A DNA stretch of 64,000 nt from Pleodorina starrii (Eukaryota; Chlorophyta; Chlorophyceae; Chlamydomonadales; Volvocaceae). The translations under genes were made by a program, and so were the position numbers. Positions 12,400 through 22,722 of the stretch are shown piece after piece. Under the pieces are notes generated by a model. The model was given only the letters and a program-made list of their open reading frames with translations. It was not told the origin of the DNA and searched no databases. Where the stretch lies: positions 2,548,501 to 2,612,500 of the forward strand of contig BRXU01000004.1 of assembly GCA_030267565.1 (NCBI GenBank), in the 5' to 3' direction. Every line of letters begins with the position of its first letter. The stretch's first letter is position 1.

Positions 12400-13475
12400 A
12401 GTCGGGAGGTGGCGAATTCGTCAGGGCAAGGGAAAGGGGAAGGGGAAGAGGGGAACGGGGGGAGGGAAGGGAAGGGAGGGTGCGAGATAGGACCGCGGCA
12501 GCATCACTGTGGCGATGTTGGCGAACGGGCCCAGCGAGGGGCGTGAGGGGGAGGGCCGGATGGCCGGACTGGTACGGCGTGTTTGTTTGGGACGTACCGA
12601 ACGGTTTGCTGCCGAGCTAGGCTGGGAAGGCTCTGACTGACCGGACATTTGGGTTGGGGCTTCCGGATGCGGCGGAAGCGGAGGCGGAGGAATGGCTGTG
12701 TCCCGCGCCCCCGCCCCCGCCCCCGCCCTCGCTTGCGGCTCCCGATGGCGGGGCCATGGGCAGAGGCTGCGTTGCCATGACGACTCTCCGTGACCAGCAG
12801 TTTTTCGGTGTGGTGCGATGTACCTCGACTGGCCGTACCTCTGCCCCCGGGTGCGTGTTGTTGGACTGGATGTCGGGGGACCAGCTCTCACGGGACTTTG
12901 GCCCGCCGTTGCGAACGGGGCCGGGACAACACGGCCGGTGGTCCGCGTTGCACGGCGTTGCATTCTGCGACAACTAGACAGCTCGGTGACGGCTTCCCCA
13001 TTTGTCCTGTAGTCGGTTGGGCACTTCTGGCCGCCGGTTGACAAAGGCACCGTCAACAGGGGCTCCGTAAATACGATTAAGTGTGCCTTGGGCGGAGATA
13101 GGGGCGGGGAAGACGTCTTGCCTGGCTGCCCCGCGCCTCCAGCGACCAGCCACCACCATTGCTCTCTTCTCGTCCTTTTACACATCGAGGCACGGGCGTT
13201 ATGTATACTGTATCCATCGTGACGCGCTCTTCTGCAGCTGGCCATGCTCTGGGAGGAGTCGAGGAAATGAGTACAAAGCAAGGAGTGCCAGTTGTGACCT
13301 CAAATTCGGTACGACCACCGCAACTGACTCCAGTAGAGCATGAATAAAGGCGGCCAGCGCACCGGATACTTCCGGTCGTAGGAATGTCAAACTAGTATCT
13401 CTTCACTGCCATGACCGGCGGTCCACGGAGATACGGTAATAATCTGAAGACCGACGACAACACCTCGCGCACCAA

Positions 13476-13530
13476 GGGCTGTCATCCTTTTCTGCAGTGT
13501 CGCACTAAATTGCAGAAAAAGGATGGCATC
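13476..13530 (+). other. Imperfect hairpin in the CTR9 3' region
   Basis: An arm reading ATCCTTTTCTGCA is followed after a short loop by TGCAGAAAAAGGAT, its reverse complement apart from one extra A. The stem extends a few bases beyond on each side. It lies within the likely CTR9 3' UTR and could be an RNA stem or a footprint of a small inverted-repeat element. Confidence 0.6.
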
Positions 13531-13662
13531 CCTTCCCAGACGTTTGGCTGTCGTTTGGCTGTTAGTGGGAGCTCTACCTCTGGCTTGCCAAGTTCTCGCG
13601 GCGACATGGTTCGGCGTGTTGACGGGCAGGTCCATGGGCCATGGACCGCAAATTACTGCCAC

Positions 13663-13667
13663 TGTAA
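13663..13667 (+). terminator. Candidate polyadenylation signal for CTR9
   Basis: TGTAA, the usual green-algal poly(A) signal, lies about 1.26 kb after the CTR9 stop. A second TGTAA follows at 13763-13767. Nothing closer was found by eye, so the assignment is positional only. Confidence 0.3.
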
Positions 13668-15807
13668 CGGCACCGCTTTGCGCTATTAGAGATAATGTTA
13701 CTCTAACATAGCCCTCTTGATGTGGCCAAGTGCACAATTTGCTAGCGGCTAATGCCTACGGTTGTAACATTCGCCCCCTTAACGCATTTCAATGTGCCTT
13801 CCCTTCGACGGATTAACACATAAAAAGGCACAGAATTACTGCATCCAATGCATTATTCGCTCTCGCTGCACGGTGCTAGGAATCTTTTGACACATTACTC
13901 ATCCCATTCGCTTTTATTGTCTGTGTGTCAACATCAGGGTTCCGAGGCGTGGCAACGGGCAGTTCGTCCCCACCACTCTAGATTCGCCCATTTACGCAAG
14001 ATTTCCTGCAAGCTGCACGGTTCACAGGCGTTTTAGAACGTCCTCAACTCCTCATCGGCAGCGGGGCTCGTTGCCCGCTACACTGCCAGGACCAACAGCC
14101 AGCTCTGCCAATGTGTCGAAACGCCCATCCCTGAACCTAAACCCAAAGCCTGAAAGCATTGCGCCTGTCACTCAGCCCCCTTCGACAGTAACTCAGATCT
14201 TGGCACCCGTCCCAAATAGCGAGCCGCGTCCCTCCAAATAGATCCCTCCAAATAGAAAAGCGACTTCACCGCAAAGCTCTTGACGACGCACCCCATTATA
14301 CCGGTACGCCTGCCATGGAGCCATGTTTGCCAGGCATGAACGCTACAGTAAACGAGCTCGCTGCTCACGCTCCACCGTAAACTCACAGACGACAGTCGCT
14401 GGGCCACATGTGCCTGGAGTGGCCGAACAAGAAATGTTACCTCCGACAGTTGCTGGCTACGGTATCCTTCGGTTGTACAGACTTCCAGCGCTGGGAGACG
14501 TAGTTACAAGAATCCAACTCGCAAACTGCCCCGCTGATAACTAACTGCCTGTGCCACGACAGCAGGCAGCACGCGCGCTCCCTTGCCGGGCCCTCTCATT
14601 TCGGACCGCTACGACGGGGCGCCGGCCGGCCGATTAGCCGTCACAGGTCGCGCGCGCCTTCATGCATGGCAGGCCGCTCCGGCCGTCCAGCCCCCCTCTG
14701 CCGCCGCCGCTGCTGGCCATTTCCCTTGTTCGACACGGCTTGGCATTTGCAAAGGAAGGGTAACGTACTAAGGCACGCAGGCCCAGTCATCCCCTCCCAT
14801 TCGGACCCCACGCCTGCACCCCCGAACTTCGTCAGTCTCTGTAGGGACAGCAGACAAGGGCTGAGGCTTCTTCATTGCCCGTGAGCACGCCAGCAAAGGA
14901 CACGTGCCGCTCACGGTGCCACCCTCCAGGATCCTCAAGCCGTCGATCGCTCCCGTCCCCCCCCACATACAAACAAACAAACAAACAACGGGGACCAGGG
15001 TCTCTCGCTCTCTCCGGTTACTTCGCTGCAATCCTTCCTTCGCTACGAACCGCGAACCCGCGAACGACTCCTGCCCCATCGCGCATTCTTCTCTCGACGC
15101 GGCGCCGCCCAAGTCTCTCTCTGCCCCCCACCTGCTACGCGCCGAAAGGGGGAAGCCAAGGCGCCCCGCGGAGGGAGCCGGCCGTTGGCCTCGCACGAAA
15201 AATCTAGGAGCACGAATCATGACCGCACTGACTTGACCTACAGCAGGCGCGCGCGCCCGGTTTCCTTCCCGACGCGGCAACACATACGGTACCGGTACCG
15301 CACGCGCGCAAGGAGGGCGCGCTGGCGCGCCCAGGCCAGGAGCAATATTCGCGGCACAGAACCCGCAACGCGCGGCACAGAACCCGCGGCTGCACGGAAA
15401 CGCGGCAGTAGCGGTCTATCGCACCGCAATAATAAAGATGAGCGACTCTCAGCCTAATGCGGCAATGAGCGGGCAGCAAGCCACATTTGGGACCTATGCG
15501 GTCCGAACCTGGTCTCTGAACATCGAGCGTGCTCAATCACACACGCACACGCACAAATGCCCGCAAAACACGATAAGGCCCTGAGATGCGGGCAAGCGAG
15601 CGCGCATGAATCTGCCTTCCGCCCCTGCTTTTGACCACAATCCATGGCTATGCTGCCGGGCCTCTTTTCTGCCTTCAACCCGTCCTCCTCATCACGTGCA
15701 GACACACGACTCTTCGAGTGCACTACCGGTAGCTGCAGTGCAGAAAGCGCAGCAGCTCAGCCGCTACGACACAACAAACATACAGGTACGTACGTGCGGG
15801 CACACGC

Positions 15808-15810
15808 TCC

Positions 15811-15855
<45 letters not shown>

Positions 15856-15872
15856 TCTCTCTCTCGCGTGCG
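15808..15872 (+). repeat. CT dinucleotide microsatellite
   Basis: A nearly pure run of CT repeats with a few interruptions, in the spacer between CTR9 and kinase copy 1. No gene is affected. Confidence 0.9.
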
Positions 15873-16955
15873 CGCAGCTCTTCCTGTCATTAGTATAAAC
15901 GCACAAGTCGCAGCCCACCTCCCCCGGCTAGCCGACGCGGGCCTCCTTGTATTCGGGGGATTTGCAGTTGGCCTCCAGTTGGCAAACCCCCAAAAGAACT
16001 CGGCAGCGAGGTCTTGGGAAATGGTCAAAGGTGTGGTGCGCCGTTGCACCCGAGAGCAGAGCGGATGCACACGCACCCCCACACACACGCAACCACACAC
16101 ACGCGCGCGCGCATATCCAACCCTATCCAACCGATAGGCAGATGAGCGGTGCTGATCAACAGACGGCAAATCCAGCAGCAGTGATGAGCCATACGTGCGC
16201 GAATAAAGAAGTCAAGTGCGACATTTTCCTGCAGACGAGCAATGGGGCAGGCAGAGCAAAGAAAGAAAACGAGCCCGCCGGCAGGCAGGACACGTGAATC
16301 CAAACGCGCCACCCGCGGGATGTGTCCCTTTCCGGCATTCCGTGCGGTGCGAGGAAGTCATTAGAAGCAGGCGCAACCTCCCTCGGGATGCCATAGCGCC
16401 AACCGACGCAGAGCCATCGAAACAACGCCCGAACGCACTCGGCCGGCCACCGGCCCGCTGGCTTCGCCTTCGTGACTGCGGCCACAATCGCAGTGCTGCG
16501 GCGCCAGAATCCCGTAACATCGATCGACTCCCTCGGGCCGAGGGAAGGACGCCCCGGGGGATGCACGCAGCGGCTTTGGCGCTTGCGTTCGTGTTCGTGT
16601 CGTCATTCGACCACCGGGTTCCCACATCCATACGAGGGAACGACGGAACGGACGCTACAGAACTAAGCGACACAGTTCGCTGACTTCGCTGAGACAAGTT
16701 ATGGTACACATGCTGCTGGTGCTACGCTACGCTACGCTAGCCTATGCTGTGCAATTCTACCCTATGCCATGCTAAATGCTAAATGCTATGCTGTGCTTGA
16801 AGCATGACGTAGCGCAATTTCGACAAATGTTCGACGACTGTGCAGATAATGAATCGGTTGGGGACAAACGGCGTGGGTCTGGCTGCGGCACGCGGAAGGC
16901 TGCGGACAGCAAAGCCGCCCGAGGGGTGCTCTGGAGCCCACACCGGGATGAAGCC

Positions 16956-19534
16956 TCACGAGCCGAACCACGTCGCCTCCATCCCTCTCAGCGCTCCTCG
17001 TATCTGCGGGAAGGCGGGTCGGCGGGCCCAGTCGTGCGCCATGCACGCCCGCAGCAGGGCCCACAGCTGGCGCGGCATGCCCGCCGGCTCCTCCAGCCGC
17101 AGGCTGCCGTCGCACACTCCGGCGCACACCTGCAGCGGGTGCAGCCCCGCGTGTGGCAGGGCGCCGCTCCACATGTGGTGCGCGGCGGCGGCGAAGCTCC
17201 AAACGTCGCTGGCCATCACCAGACGACCGTCGAAGTGCTCTGGGGGCGGGAGGTGGGGCAGGCAGGGGTGCGGGCGGCAGCTATTAACTTACGGCTTCGC
17301 ATCGGAGCCATGCTTCAGAAACTTTGACGTTGACGTAGCAGTAAACGGCGGACCGCGGACGGCACAGCACGGTACCCTAGCCACCGGGCCCTTTGGAGAC
17401 GACCCCTCGCGCAACGCACCTGGCGCCATGTAGGGGTGTGACGACCAGTCTGCAGTCTCCTCCACGGGCCTGGAGCTGCCTCCGGCCCCAGCTGCAGCTG
17501 ATGGGATGCACGTGGCCAGCCCAAAGTCCGACACCTTGGCCTGGTAGCCGCGGGTGTCGACGCGACTGGAGCGGAGCAGCACGTTGCCGGGCTTCAGGTC
17601 TGGGGGAGGAGGGGAGGGAGGGCGGCAACCAGGCGGGGGTCATGGGGTATGGGGACTCAAAGGGTGCGGACAACGGGAGCTGGCATCAGCAGAAGCATGA
17701 GCGCGGCAGGGGCAATAGGGCCAGCTCTGATACAACCCAACCCAATCCTTGGGGCTCCCCGTGCCTCCGTACCTCCGTGGATGACGCCGTTGGAGTGCAG
17801 GTACGACATCCCCGCCGCAATGTCGTACAAGGTGCGCAGGTACGCAAACAGCGCCCCCCTGTGGAAGCCGAGGGCGTTTCAAAACGGCGTTTCGATAACG
17901 GTAACGATGCGCAGCGCTGATAACGGTAAACATTGCACAGATCTGCAGAAACAACAAAACTGGCACTAGCCCTTGCGTTGCAGTCTGTCCTGTCCTGTCC
18001 TGTTGCGCACCCCGAATCCGAAACTCGCTGACTACCCCCTACCACCCACCTGCATGAAAGCCATCAAGACCTGGCCAACCCAAGGCCGCAGCAGGGGCCC
18101 CAACCCATCTGTGCTCTCACCTGTCGTACGCCGCCTTCGCGAACGCTCCCTTGCGCACCGCATCCAGCAGCGAGCCCTGGTCGCAGAACCTGCACGATGC
18201 AGTGCCGCACCGTTGACCGCACCGTTGACCGCACCACACGCGGTCAAGGCAGATCTGCGGATCACGTGTCTGTCTGTGGCGAAAGCACTGCAAAGACATC
18301 CATCCATCCATCCACGATTTCGACACCGTCCGTCCAATGACGGTCCAGCCCTCTTTCCCTCCCCAGCAGCACCCAGCTGCTCGCCATCCAGCCCCGACCC
18401 AGCCCGGAACCCACCCCCGTGGACTCACTCCATGATGATCTGCGTGAGGTAGCAGCCCGGTGCCGCCCCCGCAGCGCTGAGTGCGTCACTGTAGCGCAGC
18501 GCCGAGGCACTGGCGGAGCGCCGGCGGCTGGGGCTGGGGCCAAAGCCGTCCAGGCTGTCAAAGGAGCGGCACGGCGCGCCCCTGCCGCTGCCACAACGCC
18601 AGTACGGCATATACTGCTGCTGCAGCACAGAATCCAACAGCGCGTTGGCGCTGCCGTCGCTCTCCGCGCCGCTGCCCCAAAAGGCTTCGTCGCCGCCGCC
18701 GCAGGCGAAGCAGCCGCTGCAGCCGCCGCGGCCCTCCCTGTCTTCGTCTTCTCCGTCTGCCGCCTGGCAGGCCGCAAGGTCCTCCAGGCTTAGGCGTGTG
18801 ACGCTGTAGCAGTAGGTCTCGACGACGTTGGGCGCGCGGAGTCGCTTGCTGAGGGGCCCCTCCAGCAGCACCTTGGCGAGGGTGGGGGCCGGCGTGGAGG
18901 CGGGGTTGGCGACCACCAACTTGACCGCGACATCGGCCAGCTGCCACACGCCGCGGAGCACCACCGCCTGGCCGCCGCGGCCCAGAAGCTCCAGACGGCA
19001 AACTTGGGAGCGCATGCCAAGGAGGCGCTGCGCCGGCACGGCCGGGTGAAAGGGCCTTGTCGACGAAGTCGACGGGTCTTCCATCATGATGGGCGTATCC
19101 GCCGGCTGCGAAGCCGGCTGGACCGGGGAGTGATTTGAAGGTCGTGATGGGGCAGCTGTAAAGCAAGCAAAAGACGACGGTGGCAATTCGCTGTCGTCGG
19201 TCGAGATAGCTTGGGTCGTCGCGGGCACATGAGTGGTCGTTGTTGTCAACGGCGAGGAGCAGGCGGTCAGCGACGCCATATAAGATGGAATCGACTCACG
19301 CTCGTTTGTAGCGTAACGTTTCCTTTCTGGGAATTCCTCCGTGTCATATTGTGCGTCACCGGACAAACCCGGTGACTCGGCCATCGCGGTCTCTCCAAGC
19401 GCTGGACCCAACGCAAAGCAGTGCACCTGATTGTGCAAAGCAGCCGTGCACAGATTGTGTTCTTGTACCCCATAGCCAAGAAAGCAGCCCGTCAGGAAGC
19501 GCAGGCGGGCCCTGAGGCCCGGATTGGCCTTCAT
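16956..19534 (-). CDS. TKL-like protein kinase, copy 1
   Basis: Protein kinase of the tyrosine-kinase-like group that is widely expanded in volvocine algae (group inferred). Exons on the minus strand: 19534-18429, 18189-18121, 17858-17773, 17599-17420, 17239-16956. These give 574 residues in one frame. After a Ser/Thr/Pro-rich N-terminus, the glycine loop GRGGQAVV lies near 185-192, the VAVK lysine is K205, a possible alpha-C glutamate is E225, HGD-LKPGNVLL sits at 419-429 (HGD replaces HRD), DFG at 445-447, and MAPE is completed across the last intron at E481. All key catalytic residues are present, so an active enzyme is likely. About 100 low-complexity residues (roughly 253-352) separate the N-lobe from the hinge. 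A close copy lies at 34470-37391. Substrates are unknown. Confidence 0.85.
16976..17279. repeat. 304-base block identical to 34496-34799
   Basis: It covers most of the last kinase exon and about 40 bases of the adjoining intron. I compared it line by line with the block 17520 bases further right and saw no difference. Identity stops abruptly on both sides, within the terminal codons of the gene on one side and inside the intron on the other. Confidence 0.92.
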
Positions 19535-22500
19535 CGCCTAGCAATTCAATATTCACCAAATGAAATTAATTAATATATGATCAGGTTGAAGCTGTTGTCG
19601 GATATGCCGTCCGTCTTGAGAGAACGCAGGCCGGAAGACTTGCAACGTTTGTTTGTAGGCCTACAGAACGTGTCCAATGTATGACTGGCACATATTCAGC
19701 CAGAAAATCAAATTTCTTTGGAAAACCTGCACGCTGCGGTGCTGAAGTAGGCGACAGAACGAGACAGACGTTGAACGAAACTCCGTAAGACCGTAACGCA
19801 ATCAATGAAAAACGCTGGGTCAATTGATGCAAGCCGCAATCGACAGTAGATGCTCTTTCAAAGTGTCGCCGATTCCGTCCGCGATTGAAGAGAGTATAAC
19901 CCTAAACCCACAGTTCGTTATCTCCGTTAGTTCACAAGGAGTCATACGGTATATGTTTCGCAATGTTCTCGCCGAAATATCACTTCTGTTTTCTGTCCCA
20001 ATTATCTGCTGCGCAGTTGCAGTCGTGCTATTGCAACCAGTAAAATTTTGATTTGGCGGAAGGCGTAGCGCCCATCACACTTTCAAGCCCCCGCATATCC
20101 GGACGCGTCGCGACGGCACGCTCCTCGCACAACCAAAATCAGTATGATTGAATCGGTATTATCCAGTGGCAATCGACTCAAAACTCCGTGCTTGAGCAGC
20201 GCGGAGCACGGGTAGGCCGTGCCATTTGCACTGCATGCTGTTTTGTCAACCTCTGTCTCACATAAGCAAGTGCCAACGTACACCAAACCGTGCGATATCA
20301 AATGCACTAGACGAGGCTATGCATTACGCCAAGGAAAGCAACGACGCGACTTTTAGGGTTGACCAGGGCTCTCGAGAGCAGTCGAGGGTCCCGACGGCCG
20401 CCGTAGGGTGCAGAGGGTGCTCGGCTGTTCGCCGTGGGATGAGTTCGCAGCGCAAGCCAACCAACAACACAACAGCATATTAGGGCTTGTTTAGCACTTT
20501 AAGATACAACGATGCTGGTGCGACAACGATGCTGGTGCTCTGCACTTCGTGGAATTACCAGTAGTATTTTTGTTACAGTGGGCTTGTTACAGTGGAATAG
20601 GAAACGGCCTGGGAGGGCAAGGGACTCCCAGGCATCTCCCAGGCCGCGAGCCGGAACGCGCCCCAGGTTTAATGTTTTTACAACCCTAAGCATAGAACAA
20701 GCATGAAGAACATTACATTGTAGCTAATAATGGGTTGGACACGGGATTCTCGTCTGGGAGCACCCGCCCGCCGGTGCGGTGACGCTTAGTGAGGTTCCAT
20801 GCCCTAATTTGAACATCTAGGACCTTGAACCTTTTTCGCCGGTCTGCCCCTCTGTACCTCCTTGCAATACCGCGCGAGCGAGGCAATCGCCTCACGCAAT
20901 CAGCGGCGGCACTGCTGCCAGTCAGACTGGGCGGCGAAATTTGGCAACACCGGGCAACGTTACGTAGCCCTGGTCGCTCAAGACGCACCCCGGGCAGTGC
21001 TGCCCTTAAATCGCCGCGACTTCCCTTCGGGCAGCAACGTCACGCGGCGCATTTCCGCTGCAGTCACTGAGGGCGCTGCAGTCAGAGAGGGGTACTGCAA
21101 GCGGTCTGTCAGGCTGTCCGATCAAGGATTGTTGTGGCTTGTTCTGGCAGGTTCTGGCCGACTGGACGGGATGGGTGTACTGCAGCCTTGCGGGCTTCAC
21201 CGCAAGGTAACGGATTTGCCTGAGCCTGAAACCTGCGTCGCTGCCGGACCTTTTGGATGATCTACCTACCGTAAACTCCACCGCCCGCCCGCATAGCCAA
21301 TCTGCTTGCCGACCTGACGCGCGACCGGAGTACCGGCGACAGCGCCACCGCGTGCAACAGACTACAGACACGAACGGACGATGTCCCCTACCTGCCAGGC
21401 CCAGCCGCACTCCGTGCCACTTCCAAGCAGAGGCTCCCCGACCCAGAGCCTCGAGCGCTGCACTCGGAAGCACATCGCGCGCTGTGGGCCCACCCAACCC
21501 GTTCGTACCCTGAAAGCCGGAGGGGCGGGTAGTGCACCGGGCCTTATGAGGATTAGTGCCTTCCTGCACTTTAGGGCTTAAGGATCACTATGTCGCATCC
21601 GTGGTCAAGTGCCAGGATTGTTGCCCTTAAATCTGGCTGCAGGGAATCGAGTCTCTGGCCACTTGGGCCCGCTTCTTGCGATTTGGGCTTCGGCCGCAGC
21701 AGCGTCACGTATGCACGACGTGTATGTGCCGGTGATTCTTTGTGAAAACAATTCGTTAGAGTCGTCGGCGGTGCTCCTATGTGCACCTTCGCATCTACCG
21801 GCCTGTGCCTGGGTGCGTCGCGCAGGGTCGCGCCTCCGTTGCTGCGCGACCACCCCTGGCCACCCGTCCATTCCCTATCCACCCTCTCCCCAGCTGCGCT
21901 TCGTATTTGGTACCCCACGCTGCCACGACTGACCAAAACCACACGCCTGACCAAAACGAACGTTGTGAAGACCTTCCGCCCCTCTTCCGATCCACCCCAA
22001 GATGTGGGTCCGTTCGCCGGGGCCGCCTCGGTTACGGTAGTTCACTGCAGTTCTTCTTTCTCAACAACCATCTTTGTCAGGAGCAATGGATGTTGTGCTA
22101 GTGTAATTTGGTGTTGTGGAGCTTTATGGCAAGCAAGTGCATGGCTGGCCCAGCTGCTCCAGCTCCACGCTTTACTCGCGTCGTCTTGCTGGTCTCGCTG
22201 ACCCCGGTCGTCATGGTAATCCAGCTCCCTAACTTACCTCTGCGCCTCTCTAACATGCCTCTGCGCCTCTCTCAACACGTTTGCACCTCGCCCGCCAAGG
22301 AGTCCGAAACCAAACTGGAGCCAACGCATCAGTCGGCGCCGCTGTATTCTGTATCCATGTATGATACCATCAAGTGTATAATTGCCACAGTGCTACAAAA
22401 AGTAGCAGATGATGCCAAGAGCGACCATGTCATTGCAATTCTCCTCATCTGCGAGTGTCGGCGCTGAAATTTCGGCAAACATTTCTTATGTAACGCACTT

Positions 22501-22722
22501 ACAGTTTGTATCTAAAGTGTTTTAGTATCTAGTATCAAACATACGCTGTGGCGCTTATTACGTGAAGTTTATTCAGACTTTTGCTAGCACGTTGCCTCTG
22601 GTGTCTTCGAAAGCTGAAGGGGCATCGTGAGGACATAGGCGGACGCATGAGATGTGAATTAGCTTGGGGCTAAACACGAAGGGCAAGGCCGTGGCGGTGG
22701 ACATCTCGGGCGCCTGGACACC
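19535..22722. other. Divergent spacer between kinase copy 1 and the Pol I factor gene
   Basis: The two genes point away from each other, so both promoters should lie here. The first 500 bases are noticeably AT-richer than the surroundings, with an ATTAATTAATATATGAT stretch at about 19564. Near 20512 a 17-base unit containing ACGATGCTGGTG is tandemly duplicated. A 10-base inverted repeat (GGCCTGGGAG) sits at 20606-20645. No conserved coding region was seen; open frames of up to 187 codons on either strand look accidental. Confidence 0.55.

Larger units (their letters stand above)
12400..16955. other. Spacer between convergent CTR9 and kinase copy 1
   Basis: No protein family is recognisable. 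The left part should be the CTR9 3' UTR. It holds TGTAA at 13663 and 13763, an imperfect hairpin at 13476-13530 and a 19-base palindrome at 13629-13647. Further right are a run of CT dinucleotides (about 15810-15870), an ACAA run near 14970, a CA/CG dinucleotide tract near 16080-16115 and a degenerate GCTAC/ATGCT tandem tract (16715-16800). Several open frames of 60-170 codons occur on both strands without coherent composition. One, at 13523, begins with a signal-peptide-like segment and is described in the findings. Confidence 0.6.

Noticed and set aside
14768..15283. 171-codon minus-strand open frame
   Set aside because: Mixed composition, no motif, and no supporting splice context.
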